NCBI GenBank assembly: GCA_905160935.1
Contig: CAJHZI010000275.1
Location: 84,666-148,665, forward strand
DNA from: Enchytraeus crypticus
Taxonomy: Eukaryota > Annelida > Clitellata > Enchytraeida > Enchytraeidae
Length of the DNA: 64,000 nt
Direction: 5' to 3'
Part shown: positions 1-28,892 of the stretch, piece after piece
Numbering within the stretch: position 1 is the stretch's first letter
Layout: every line of letters begins with the position of its first letter
Notes under the pieces: model-generated
The model's database searches: none
The model's input: only the letters and a program-made list of their open reading frames with translations
What the model was told of the DNA's origin: nothing
Program-made: the position numbers and the translations under genes

Positions 1-511
1 TTAATTTCCTTAACTGGAAACTAGTCAATGATTAATCATTTGCCTATGGCCCATGAAGACAGATTGAGCTTTATTCAAGTGCATATTTTTTCTAACTATC
101 TGCAAGTGGGTAAATATTGACTCTAACTCCAATGATACACTCCACGACATCATCATCATCATCAAACACACTCCTATCTCCACCCAGCCTCATATCAATT
201 CATTTCTCTTTCACTTCTGGCACTTATTAGAGAGTAGCAGCACCTATAGATCTATAGAGTAGTCAGAGTTCTAAATACCAATAGAGCAGCTAATAAGTGT
301 ATGCATAAACACGCCTAGAGCCCTACTGAATACTTTCAAAGCACACAAAATGGTTTCAGATTCTTATATAAATATGCATGTATATTGTTTAATAGCTTTT
401 AAAATATGTACCCTATTAAAACTTGTTTTAAAATGCACTAAATATTCATGTGTGCATGATGCATGTGAATAGAATCGGGAAGATAAATAAAACTAATAGC
501 AAATTGGAAAT

Positions 512-590
512 GGGATAGAGCATTGGTAGAGCTTGCATTTCAGAATTATGAGGCCTGCTTTTCAAATCCCAGGCCAATCAGCAAAGAATA
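512..590 (+). repeat. tRNA-derived SINE head
   Basis: The sequence has an A-box-like TAGAGCATTGGTAGAGC and, about 35 bp later, a B-box-like TTCAAATCCC in tRNA order and spacing. It is not a functional tRNA, because the acceptor stem does not pair and AT-rich sequence follows directly. Confidence 0.5.
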
Positions 591-1780
591 AATCTAACAT
601 TGCTTCAAGAATATTATATATTTTTAAATCTGACAAGCCAGGCAAATGCAATATGTGCTATCAATATAGACTATCAAAAGTCACCAAATCAGATTTACCA
701 GTTAAGAATAAATCACAGGGTGAGAAGAAGACAACAAAGATGGCCAACATAGCAATAAAAGCATTGCAACTTTGCAAACACATGCATCCAGTCTGGTAAA
801 AATAAAACCCTAATAAATACAAATATAATACTGTAATCTTCTTTAGACCCTCATATACAGAAACTTGAAGTCTAAACTTTAATTTATAGCTTTTCCTCTA
901 AACTAAAATTAATCATATAAAAGTAGTAATATTTCAATGCTTACACTCACCATTAATTAACCCTTTATACTAAAGTCAATTCAGTCAATGTGTAACTGAA
1001 CAACTCCTATTATATATTATTAGTTAATATTATTAGGATAAGAATCCTAAGAATTAAACTGTTACTGTTCATATGACTTCACCAGGAAGGACATTACTTT
1101 GACATTAAATAAACTTAATTTCACTGGGTAACAATATTAGGTGCAGGATAAGTTAGGAGTTATTAACAAGAATAACAAATTTCAGTATTCTATAAAAATA
1201 GTTACATTGATTCAAAGTGAAAAAATTAAACTTAAATTATATATAGTCAGGGCTTTAGAGATAATAGACAGGCGTAAAAGTAGTTATATAAAATCAAGAT
1301 ATTTGATAATTCCACAGCTTCCTGAAATACTTTCAGCTAAGTAACACACTTCAGAGTAATAAAGAGGCTTTTACCCTAAAAATTCTGGATATCAGTTGTT
1401 AAAAATTAAAAAAGCCAAACTTTCCATCTTCTCACTAAACAGAAAAGTTGCATAAATTTGAAAAGGATAGTAGTCTTCAATAGGCCTATACTTTAAAGCT
1501 CTAGATTGAACTAGAAATATGAACTTTTTCTACTCAGTATTTAAAATCATTGATGAGCTTCGACTCAAATTTATTCCCCAGTTAATACATAATTTAAAAT
1601 ACATTAGCGAAAAATTAGTGAACGTTTAACTGCATATGACAGGCAAAAGGCATCTTGTTGTAATGTATGGTATCAGCGATACATCGTGGTCAGATTTTTA
1701 CTTAAATGATGAACTAGAAGTTGTAACATCAACCATCAGTGATGATATATATATATATATATACATATAAAGCAGATAAA

Positions 1781-1884
1781 GCTAAGTTTAACGTCAGTTT
1801 CCTCACTCGAAAACGATGTCAGTGACAGGTTAGCCCAGGATTTGAACCCCGCACATACTGATCCGCAGTCAAGCATCTAACCAC
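1781..1884 (-). repeat. tRNA-derived SINE, family B (GAGGAAACTGACGTTAA tail)
   Basis: Read on the minus strand, a tRNA-like head (TGGTTAGATGCTTGACTGCGG, then B box GGTTCAAATCC) leads into the tail GAGGAAACTGACGTTAAAC. The same tail recurs on the plus strand near 19910, 36930, 39370 and 42080 and on the minus strand near 13640. In several of those copies it ends in ATT-rich triplet repeats, as SINE tails do. The copy overlaps the 3' side of the myosin exon by intron sequence only. Confidence 0.65.
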
Positions 1885-1945
1885 TTTTAAAAATACAAGG
1901 CAAAGCAATAAACTGTACACTTTTATTGAATTTACCAGTACTTAC

Positions 1946-2290
1946 ATATATTAGTCCAGAATAGTATCGCTCTTTAAGATTATGAAGAACTGAAGCCTCA
2001 TTCAGACAAGTCAATTCTGCCATATCCTCCACTTTACTGAATTTAGGAGGATTCATTTTCTGAATGTCATCTTTATTCAGTGTAACCCTTTTATTGGTAT
2101 CCTGCAGCTCCACGACCACCTCTTCGCCCTTTTCTTCGACAATCGATGCTGGAACGAAGCCATGTTCAGGATTAGGAACCCAGACGAGCTTCTTAGCAGC
2201 CCAAGCCGCCTGGCTCGCCGGATCATTCACGGCTTCCTTGCCCACTACGAGGAACTGCGCCGCCGGACCCGAGATATCATAGGACGTCAT
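1946..2290 (-). CDS. Non-muscle myosin II heavy chain, first coding exon (gene continues left)
   Basis: This exon encodes the first 115 residues of a conventional myosin II heavy chain, the actin-based motor of contractile bundles and cytokinesis. Residues about 30-75 form the SH3-like N-terminal subdomain ([17 protein letters not shown]). They are followed by the near-invariant stretch with [20 protein letters not shown] and RYYSGLIY, which opens the motor domain. The ATG lies in minus-strand sequence just after an acceptor-like ...TCGGTCAG (about 2300), so a non-coding first exon is likely upstream. The exon ends after GLIY at a strong GTAAGT donor (plus 1940-1945). The next exon, which should begin with TYSGLFCVV-like residues, was not found in bases 1-1945 and probably lies beyond the left edge. 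The family is certain. The assignment to the non-muscle/smooth group rather than striated myosin rests on the sequence of this domain alone. Confidence 0.93.
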
Positions 2291-3496
2291 GTTGAATTCC
2301 CTGACCGATAGACTTGCTAAATATTATTACGTTACTAATATTCTAGTTTTTCTTCTAGAAATTAATTATTTTTATTCAGAAGAAATTAATCCTCAATAAT
2401 TAGTTTAGCGAAGTTGCGCAAAGTCACACCTGTACGAATAGCGTGATAAACGAATGGTGACAAAATTTAACACGGATATGAAGTGAAATACTAAAATACT
2501 GTTTTAAATGCCAATATCTAAAATATAATTATCCGACTGTATAACATAAAGTTTAAATGCTAGTATTTAATAGAGAAATGTTGAACAATAATGCGACATG
2601 CTTTCTTACTCACAGTATGATTTATACACACATATTCATAGAGATACACAGTACTCAGAGAGATACTCAGCGATACAAACTAGACATTTCACATAAACAC
2701 TGACAGGTACAAGATGTCAATCAGGCAGTGAATAGTCACAACACATTCATGCAAGCATACAGTCAGACAGACTTACAAAGACCATCCACATAGTTATGCG
2801 CATACTTATGCCTCTCTGTTCTTGTAGATTACTGTGCTGGTGACAAGGACCGCCTAAGTAGGCGGTCCTTGTGTCTGAGTCACTTGTCTAAAAGCAGTAT
2901 GATCATTTAAAGCGATTTTAGTTTTTGAATGTTTATTTCTTTCTGTTTGAATATTTCTTAACAGAATTATTCATATTTTCAAATATCTGTAGGCTACACT
3001 ACACATATATTAATTAGTAAAATAAGTAATATCATTCATTTGCTCGATATAGCACATACGATAGTAAAATTTATTTTAATTATTACCTTAAATTTAAGCT
3101 GAAATAATACTGCTTATTGACTTAACTGAACCATTCAGAAGCCAGGAGACAATAGAATAGCGGGAAACAATTATACTGGTTGAAAGTGGTCATTCGCTGG
3201 ACATATAATTTGCTAACCACAATACAATGGCGTTTTTAAAAACAATTGTGCAGAGACAATACGGCCAATACTAGTTTTGATTAAAGTCGTTGGCTCATTT
3301 TTCGTTTTTCTATATTTAAGTGGATCTCATTACTTAATTATTATTTCTTCGGATTCCTATCAATTTTTGACAGTGCTAAATAAGCTTAGCAATTAGAAAC
3401 AACAAAAGATATAATTAGAAATATATAAGTCATGATGTGCTTTAAATAGTGCCTATTTCTATTGTGCTATAGCAATATAGATTTGGAGTTGCGGGA
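2291..3496. other. 5' flank of the myosin coding start; no gene seen
   Basis: AT-rich sequence with no ORF that I can support. The myosin non-coding first exon and promoter may lie here or further right, but I cannot place them. A short inverted repeat at 2847-2870 (ACCGCCTA and TAGGCGGT around AG, inside GACAAGGACCGCCTAAGTAG) could form a stable hairpin. Confidence 0.4.
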
Positions 3497-3935
3497 ATAG
3501 ATCTTTTCAGTAATAGCTATAAATAGAATGTCGGGGACACCAAATGTAAACAGTGGACAAGAAAACGTAAACACTGCTTAGAATACCATTGAAATGCACT
3601 AGTTCCTCATAAAATTTCTAATACAAGCTTTCTTTAGAAATGTTATTTACTTTAAAACCTACTATACGGATATTAATTAAAGAATAACTTAACACTTATG
3701 GTTTAACTCCGACAGCAACATGCAATATCCCAATAGATCAGTTCGGTAATTGAAAACATATTTTGTTACATGTTAACACTGGTTTGTTTATGTTGACATC
3801 TGATACATATATTTACATGTAAATGTAATGGGTCAACATTATAACTTCGTGATAATGCATTCATATCGTTATAATGGGTGTCAAAATATGTTTTCAATTA
3901 CCGAACTGATCTATTGGGATATTGCATGTTGCTGA
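3497..3935. mobile_element. Rearranged fold-back MITE (copy A)
   Basis: Bases 3497-3710 are the reverse complement of the right part of the MITE at 10243-10600 (copy B). Bases 3730-3880 match the left part of copy B in direct orientation. The piece starting GCAACATGCAATATCCC at about 3716 reappears as its exact reverse complement at about 3881-3931, giving arms of about 50 bp around a loop of about 115 bp. The inner part of the element has thus been inverted with one terminus duplicated. No transposase is present. Confidence 0.75.
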
Positions 3936-4714
3936 GTGTTGACATTACAGTCTAGACCAAAGATGCGGTCTAGACCTGCTACGTATACATGGGTGGATAA
4001 ATTGAAAACATACACTTTCTAAAATCTCTCTTATACTGTCCATGAATTGCGACCAGTAAACAACCCTATCATTAATTCCGTATCCTTAGACTGATTAGAT
4101 CCTTAGACTGATTTTCTGGATATAGAATTTTGCACGACTTTTGGGTCCCGTTATTCTTTCCCAGTAGGCTTGGATCTGACGCAGAGACGATCTTATGTGG
4201 CGAAGATATCTTTCACTCAGAACGATTATATCGTCGCCGAAAGTCACTTTTGCATATTATGAAAGAAATTTCGCTCAATATCTGAGCTGATTTCAGCTAC
4301 TTGTGACGGAGAAGATATCTGCTGAGACTCTAGTGGTTATCTTTCGCGTAAATTAAAACAAAAAGTTTGTCGCCCGGCGGATGACATTCAACCGTCACAG
4401 GTGGCTCCAGGCAACAGGAGAGCGCGAAATCCGCGCAAATATTTAGAATTCTGATATAACAGGTTCAAGATAAAGTTGAGAATAGAAAAGCTTCATAAAA
4501 TGCAAAAAGCTGATTTTAGTTATCTGGCGAATAAAGTCAAATGAGATTGATATCGGCGAGGATATCGTCCCCTTCATAGTGTTATGCATCATCAGTGATG
4601 TTCTGTATTCTCATTTACGACAGTAGCACTTTAATTGTTATAGTTTTTGTAATGTATTCCTGCATAAAAGTCATGAAGTCACCGTTCATGTGACGACGCC
4701 ACAGCTGAGAGTCG

Positions 4715-5335
4715 TTAGTTGACAAACAATGCATTGAACAAAATGATTAATACAAAAAATATATAATGTTCCTTAAACTGACACTTATATTGGTATTTGC
4801 ACCGTATAAGCTTGTCGTGAACAGCCTTTGCTGCCTCTTCGTCCTTGAGCGGTTGTCTACTTCTGGACTTGCTCGCCGGTCGGCAGTGCTTCGAGACGGC
4901 AGTTTTTTCGTCGAATGTTTTACTAAGGGTACCGCTTGTCAAGAGGAACCGAGTTGCTGCGTCTTCGGATGATACTTCTTTCCCGGTATCATCCGTCTCG
5001 ATAGGCCTTTCTTGTTCATTTCCGTCTGAGTAGGCCAAGGCCCCCTTGCCTACTTCGTAATTGGGTTCTCGGGAACCCGGTGCACAGCGTCCGCGCTGGC
5101 CCGAGTCGGGAGTAGAAGCGTACTCCACGTCTTCTACGTATTTAGGCGACGACGGTTGAGTTTCTGCCATGCTCCCATGGTAGATTCTATCCCGTGATAT
5201 TCGTGGTTCTCGGGGCGAAGTGATATGGTGACCCGAACCGGGAGTGGAAGCGTACTCCACGTCTGCTATATAATTTGGGCGATTACGGTTTGATTTTCTA
5301 CCCTGCTTTCTAGTTTTACAAACTGGTATAGTAGA
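4715..5335 (-). CDS. Unrecognised ORF with duplicated VEYASTP motif and C-terminal hydrophobic segment
   Basis: I do not recognise this protein. The frame is open from about 5335 to a stop at 4715. It contains two copies of a module of about 45 residues, each with DVEYASTPxSG and a nearby proline/serine-rich stretch. A charged, serine/threonine-rich middle follows, then a basic segment, and a C-terminal hydrophobic run (FFVLIILFNALFV) that could be a tail anchor. An ATG at 5258-5260 is possible, but open frame continues upstream, so the true start or a splice acceptor is uncertain. Alternatively the exon may end earlier at a GTGCAA donor (about 4803), which would drop the hydrophobic tail. 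It sits in a GC-richer block between the divergent myosin and TTC39C genes and could be a host gene exon or part of an old mobile element. Confidence 0.35.
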   Translation of the reverse strand, partial: STIPVCKTRKQGRKSNRNRPNYIADVEYASTPGSGHHITSPREPRISRDRIYHGSMAETQPSSPKYVEDVEYASTPDSGQRGRCAPGSREPNYEVGKGALAYSDGNEQERPIETDDTGKEVSSEDAATRFLLTSGTLSKTFDEKTAVSKHCRPASKSRSRQPLKDEEAAKAVHDKLIRCKYQYKCQFKEHYIFFVLIILFNALFVN

Positions 5336-5557
5336 TAATTATATGCTGTTTTAACTGCGACGAACTTTATTCTTCTTTACCCTATTAAAACTTCCCTATA
5401 TCCCTTTTTAGACTTATTCTTCCCTATCTCTTTTCCTATATTGGTCTTTCCGTAGTTTCTACTCTCGCCTTTGCTGAAGTAGTATAATTGGCCTTCCGTG
5501 TAGTCGATAAGAAATTCATTGATAGATAGTCAACTGGTAATTGGTAATCCTACTCCC

Positions 5558-5823
5558 GCCTGCAGAGACGAACTCGATCCAGGCGCTTAGCAAATACCCG
5601 CAGAGACGAAATCGACCCGGGTAATGCCGTGGACTACCAGCCTCCCGCCTGCAGAGACACACTCGACCCAGGCGCTTAGCAAATACCCGTAGAGACGCAC
5701 TCGACCCGGGTACCGCCGTGGACTACCAGCCTCCTCGCCTGCAGAGACACATTCGACCCAGGCGCTTAGCAAATACCCGCAGAGACGGACTCGACCCGAG
5801 TATTACCGTGGACTACCAGCCTC
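5558..5823. repeat. Three 89-90 bp tandem units, each of two hairpins
   Basis: Units start at 5558, 5647 and 5737. Each has two similar halves. In the first, GCCTG pairs with CAGGC around the loop CAGAGACAC...CGACC. In the second, ACCCG pairs with CGGGT around a closely similar loop. The halves share the loop but have different, internally complementary stems. Each unit ends with GTGGACTACCAGCCTC. Function is unknown. Confidence 0.75.
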
Positions 5824-7429
5824 TTATCTGGGCCTACCCAGGGGGACACCGAACTCTCTTGCCTCCAATTGGCCTTCGCGGCTTGGGAAACTAGTCAACC
5901 TGAGGGGCTACGAGCCTAGGCTAACAAGCGAGCTTGAAAGCTTTCGGCTAGACGAAGAACAGATTTCTGTGTACTAATCGTACTTTTGCCTTGGGATTGG
6001 GATATTACGTACTATCCTCCCTCGGTTCCCAGTACTTTCGCGTAGAAGGTTCTGGCCTCCCTGAGTTACTGCGCAGACGAACCAAGCAGAACCCAATCTG
6101 ATTTTCTGTGTATCGACGGCCGCTTTATATACTACTCGAGCGATCGACTTCAGCCTATCACAGCACTTCTTGCTTTGTCGATTTGCGCGTCAGCGACGTC
6201 ACATTGGAAATACCCGTCGTAATAAAGTAGCCATACCATGGCTTATCTCATCTATTATAAATCTTTGTAGGAGAAACCCTGCGTTACCTATTATTTATAA
6301 ATAACTGCCGTATAATATCTGCTTTCTATCTATAGTATAGATTTCTTAATATTTTAATATTAAATTGTGAACGAGGCGTGTTCATTACAAAGCAGTTAAT
6401 TACACACGGCTGCAAAGCATTTTACCATTTCCTATCTTCTAATAAGAAACACATTGTAAACGATTATTTTGTGCATTTAAGATCAAACTGCTAGGATCGA
6501 CAATGCAAAAATAACATTTATGTGTCAACAAACTGCGTCCGACCTTCATCTTCTAGTGTCTGTTTACTTATTTCCTATTGGCTATATCGTTCAACTTTGA
6601 TTATGAATCGTCACACTTTTACGAAGAAACTGGGCAAATGAAACCTGGAAACACTGTTCTGTTAGTTAAAATGTAAATAAACGAAGTAGGCCTTTAATAT
6701 TTGTATAATAATAATTTTATATATATTTAGGCAAAGTTTTCTATTGAACGATTTTAAGCTAATCCACTTCTCTGACTATGTGTTCGATGTCTTCTAATTA
6801 AATATTGCAAAGAATAATAGTTATCGCACTTAAAGTTCAGAGTGCATCCGTGGACTGGTTTTTTGGTTTTAGATATGCTTATTTTAATTGAAATTTACAT
6901 AGTTTGCTCGTTTTTGGTGTTTTCGTAGTTCTTGATGTTGGCTTGAACAGCACTTGTTGTGTAGGTGTTTTTGTATTAAGGTGAATTTCACGTAATTTGT
7001 CGTAAGGTATGACATTATTTTTTGTCCTAGATTTTAAAGAACATTGTTGATGTTCTATTTTTAATTAACCCATTAAATCTATTAGCAAGTGCAATCAGAA
7101 TTTATTAAGTATCTTTTACGGAATTCTTGATATTGTACCTAATTGCTATTTTACTTAATTGTTTAAAATTAAAAAAATTATTAACCTTTACGAATCTGAT
7201 CCAGCATGAGTTTGCAGAATGAAACTTATTTACTGTTGCAATCTGATGTCGCATTATGCTGTTGTATGAGTGCATTTAAGAAGTAGCAATTTATGGTTTT
7301 GACTCTTAGGGGTTGTGTTGAAGCTTTATTTATTAAGTTGATTAAGATTAGGATGAAGTCTATTATGCTTACTATGAAGTTAATTGATTGAAGTTAAACT
7401 TATTTTCTTGATTTCTTAGAGCTCCAGAA
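5824..7429. other. Upstream region of TTC39C; promoter likely but not resolved
   Basis: The left half (to about 6240) continues the GC-richer block. It has no open frame that I recognise, and it contains a TATA-like TTTATATACTACTCG near 6122. The right half is AT-rich. An acceptor-like TTTCTTAG at 7413-7420 precedes the first coding exon, so a non-coding exon probably lies in this interval. Confidence 0.35.
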
Positions 7430-24795
<17,366 letters not shown>

Positions 24796-24805
24796 TCAGA
24801 CGATA

Positions 24806-25262
24806 CACTCCGCAGATACTGACTGAATGATGTGGAATGATGTGGAAATTATGTGGATTGAATGGTGTGGACTAAATGATGTGAAAATGATGTGAATTTG
24901 ATGTGGAAATACTGTGGATTGAATAATGCGGAAATGATGTGGATTGAATGGTGTGGACTAAATGATGTCAAAATGATGTGAATTGATTGATTGATGTGGA
25001 AATGGTGTGGATTGAATGATGTGGAAATGATGTGGACTGAATGATGCGGAAATGCTATGGTTTGAAGGATGCGGAAATGATGTGGATTGAATAATGTGGA
25101 AATGATGTGGACTGAACTATGTGGAAATGATGTGGACTGAATGATGTGGAAATTCTGTGGTTTGAATGATGTGGAAATTATGTGGATTGGATGATGCAGA
25201 AATGATGTGGATTGGATGATGTGGAAATGCTGTGGATTGGATGATGCAGAAATGTCGTGGAC
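24806..25262 (+). repeat. 24-25 bp minisatellite in the TTC39C 3' UTR
   Basis: Degenerate copies of GATGTGGAAATGATGTGGAT-TGAAT begin about 11 bp after the TGA stop and run for about 450 bp, so they should be part of the mature 3' UTR. Confidence 0.85.
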
Positions 25263-25624
25263 TGAATGTTTTGGAGATGCTATTCGACGGGGTGAATTAG
25301 TCCTACATTTTACATCACATTTTTAGTACCACATCTGTGGATGATATTTTATAATTTGTGTACATGTGTTTTGCACAACTGTACATAACCACTTAAACTG
25401 TTAAAAAGAGTAATGCACTTCAGTACAGAGATGTTCTCTTACCCCTGTAATTTCTATTTTCCTTCGATTAAATAGTCCAGGCTGTAAAACAGAAAAAGAA
25501 ATAGTCATTCGATCAATGCAGTAACGGGTATCACTTTATGCAAAAAAGTGAAATTAACTTATTTACTAAAAAGATGACTGTTTGTAAAAGAGTAGCGTAG
25601 ATTTTAATGCAGTGTTAACCCCCC

Positions 25625-25630
25625 AATAAA
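25625..25630 (+). terminator. Candidate TTC39C polyadenylation signal AATAAA
   Basis: The first AATAAA after the stop that is followed by a T/G-rich stretch (GATTTCTTTTTCTTTGCCTC) would give a 3' UTR of about 850 bases. Other AATAAA sites occur further downstream, so this is only the nearest candidate. Confidence 0.4.
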
Positions 25631-27272
25631 GATTTCTTTTTCTTTGCCTCTCCCGCTCAACATTAAAAAATTTATTGAAAGAGGATATGCAATATTACAT
25701 TCCTGGATTCATGGAACGAATCCTACGAGTGTTGAGTGAACAATAACGTGGTACTCATGAAGAGCCCAGTTGTGGATGAGTTTTACGTCTAGATAAAATT
25801 AGAAATACTTGAAACCCGCTTATTTTTTTGCTATTCTTGCGTAATTGAAGCTGATAATGATAACTAGATGAATTTATTAAAATTTGATTTGTTTTATTCA
25901 TTTTAAATTACTTTTAATATATTGGTGAGTTATTTTAAATTAATATATGAGTATGTTAAAGTGTTAAACTTGTAAAATTCGTTTAGTTCTGTTTGAGTTT
26001 TAGTATTGGTAAGAGAAAGTTATTTAATTATTTAATAATTTTGTTTATTATCATTGTTTTTAATTTATTTTGAATATATTTTATGTTAGTTGAATATGAG
26101 TTTCACTACTCCACGATGTTGATATTCTAATAGATATTTATGCTTGAACACACGCCTTCGTTGTCTTCACACTTTTGTTGTCTTTATAAGGAAAATTCTC
26201 TTAGAAAATATGTGTCGTAGTTAGACTGAGTGTTGTGGTAATTCTATGTTGTCGTATTCTACTATAAGATTAACACTAGTTGTTCAGCTTGATTGACTTC
26301 CGCTTATTGCATGCACGGAAATAAAAATATTCCCTCTTTGTAATACATTTAACTAAATTGATATTTCGTTTTTTACTCTAGACTATGATAAACCTTCATG
26401 ACGGATTTATCTCTCATTGTTAACTTCCCCTTAGTCATTCCATTACTAACACCCGTCTCTTATTTCCTTTCTATACCAAATAATGGATCTTTAATAAACT
26501 GGCTTTGGTTCAGCTTTGTTGTATAACTTGGGGATCTTTGTCATATGATCTTTGACTTGTGTTTATTTCACAACTACTTTTCTTCAAGCTGAAATCCATG
26601 CAAGACTGAACTAAATTATATGATATTACATTTGTGGTCACTCATTATTTGTCATGTGTTTTTCTTGTACTTTAAGATTGTCTGATGTTATATATTTTCC
26701 ACTACATTGCCTCTTAGCGGAGAACCGTACGTTAAATCGTTATTGGTTAAACATTTGCCGCTCAATTGTTGTACTCGCTACTACAATGGCTTAATGCTTT
26801 CCGTTAAACTCGCTATGCTCATGTAGTTGTTTTGAGGTTGTATATTGCGTGGTTGTGAGTATTAGAATTTTTGTATAAATTCAATGTACATGTAAGGAAT
26901 TTCTATATTAATATTGCATTATGTAATAGATTCGTTGCTGGAAAGATATTTATCAGTTGAAAAGTATGAGATTATAAATTAGATGTCTGGCAGCCTTTGG
27001 GACATTTTTAAGAATAGTTCCTAATATAGTGCACTGTCTATAAGCTTCTTGCATATTATCATTATGGTAACTGCTGCGACGACTCCCTACTGTCTTGGTA
27101 TGGTGAAGAAACGGACTTGAAGTTATGTATTTACTCGCAAATCTGTAAGAATGTGTTTGCATGTATCAGTTGTAGTTGTATATGAGAGCTGTGTGTATAA
27201 ATGTATGTGTAGGCGAGTTTTGGGTACATAAATAGTCATGTTCCGTTGTTGATTTTATGTGATGATTGTCTT

Positions 27273-27327
<55 letters not shown>

Positions 27328-28529
27328 CTGTCTCCGTTTCTTTATCTATGATTCTCTCTGTGTATGTCTGTGATTCTGAAACACTTGAATACGAGTTGAA
27401 TATTAAATTTTCAATAGGAGGTTTTTAAATATATAATGCTGATATTTTTAAAGCCTCAATTCATGCAAATGTAAGAGATAAATGAGGAAAATAGTGAATT
27501 GAATTGAAACAACGTTACATTGATAGCTGGATAAACTATAAATATAAAAATGGATAGATGAATGTGCGAAAAATACGGAATGAATGGATATATGGATAAA
27601 AGAACGTTTCCTTTATGTTAAGATGATTTGATTCATGCATGAAGTCTAGACTCTAGTGAAATATTGTCTAGTCTGATTATAGTCCAATCATTCCTTCATT
27701 TTTGTTGTTGTCAAAATAAAATAAATCTATGAAAGATGTTAAATAAGAGCGACATGCTTTTCTAATATTACTGTTGAGATTAAATATTAAAAGCAGACTT
27801 TATTGATAATATGGTTTTATCGCTATTGGTTGTTGATTATTATATCGTTGATGGCTAGGCCCTATATTGTTGATATGCATTGCTTTCATATTCTTATATT
27901 AAAGTGTGTATAAAATATAAGTGTGTCTATTATTTAAATGTGTCTATTATTTAAGTGTGTCTATTAGTTTGACTATGTTATTTTAAACATGTTATTTTAA
28001 GATGTAACAGAAATACCCACCGTCGTTTGTATACATGCCCGGCTGATCTAGTTCTGCAGACAGTTCACATTTAATACTACTTAACTTTAACTACAGTTCA
28101 GATCATTTCCGCCGTAGCATTCTTCTGCAGAATATTTTAATTCTTAGTAATATTTGCTAGCATTTAATTTTTTTTTAATTTGTTAACTCTCCTAGAACAA
28201 GGAAGGCTAATCTTTTTTCACCTTTTGTATTTTGTTTAAACTTTTGTACCCAAGAATTCATTAGCAGACTTTGACCAAAGCATTAGAGCTTCAATTGAAA
28301 CGCTGTCTATATACTCACATGTGTAGCTCAATAGTGTAATTGAAAACACTACAAATGAGCCTCTTTGTAGTGTACGGTACTGAATTATTTATTATTAGAA
28401 TTATTTGCAATGTTTTGTGATGTAAACAATTTTCCAACTATTTTTATCGACTAGCTATGCTTCACGATTGATTAATATATTATTTCTATCCTAAACAAAC
28501 CCTAAGACGTAAAGAATTTGTTATCTATA
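25631..28529. other. Intergenic, AT-rich; no gene seen
   Basis: No ORF with recognisable content on either strand. A (TC)n/(TTTC)n microsatellite lies at 27271-27326. The first part may still be TTC39C 3' UTR if a distal polyadenylation site is used. Confidence 0.5.
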
Positions 28530-28637
28530 GCAAATCCGAGATTTTGCTCCCTGATTGACTCGAGAAAGAATTGAAATGAGAATCTTTTGAGCGAATTCTA
28601 CAAATGCAATATGATGCGTGTAACCGCTAAGCTATTA
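28530..28637 (-). repeat. tRNA-derived SINE with a different head but family A junction
   Basis: On the minus strand, TAGCTTAGCGGTTACACGC is a good A-box region, and a degenerate B box TTTCAATTC follows. After that comes GGGAGCAAAATCTCGG, the same body start that follows the head in family A. Confidence 0.5.
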
Positions 28638-28645
28638 ATAATAAT

Positions 28646-28892
28646 AACACACATTATAGTGAAATGATCAACTACGTTGGTATCTATCACTTTTAATATC
28701 ACATGCTAAATCCGTTAGGCAATTTATTCCATTTTCCCTATAGCCAGTCCAGTGAATGTCCGAGATTTTGCTCTCAGATCAGCGCGGCTGGGATTAGAAC
28801 CCACGAGGTTTCAATTCACCACAAAATCTGTCATTTAAAATTCATGACGTTATCTACACCTCTAACCATTGCGCTATTGAGACATTCAATTT
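28646..28892 (-). repeat. tRNA-derived SINE, family A
   Basis: Same layout as 14593-14817: B box GGGTTCTAATCCCAG, GATCTGAGAGCAAAATCTCGG, then ACATTCACTGGACTGG. It ends in CACTATAATGTGTG. It lies directly beside the SINE at 28530-28637 in the same orientation. Confidence 0.75.

Larger units (their letters stand above)
1..1945 (-). other. Intron 1 (or later) of the myosin heavy chain gene
   Basis: This AT-rich stretch lies downstream of the myosin donor site. I found no recognisable motor-domain exon in it. It holds two tRNA-derived SINE pieces (entered separately) and a short (TA)n tract near 1747-1768. Two short ORFs in it (533-799 and 1141-1344) have no recognisable content. Confidence 0.6.

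Noticed and set aside
5558-5823. Self-cleaving ribozyme in the hairpin array
   Set aside because: I looked for hammerhead core sequences (CTGATGA and GAAA) and did not find them in the units.
4130-6240. The GC-richer block as an LTR-type or other autonomous mobile element
   Set aside because: I could not find paired long repeats, integrase, reverse transcriptase or transposase motifs, so a family name would be a guess.
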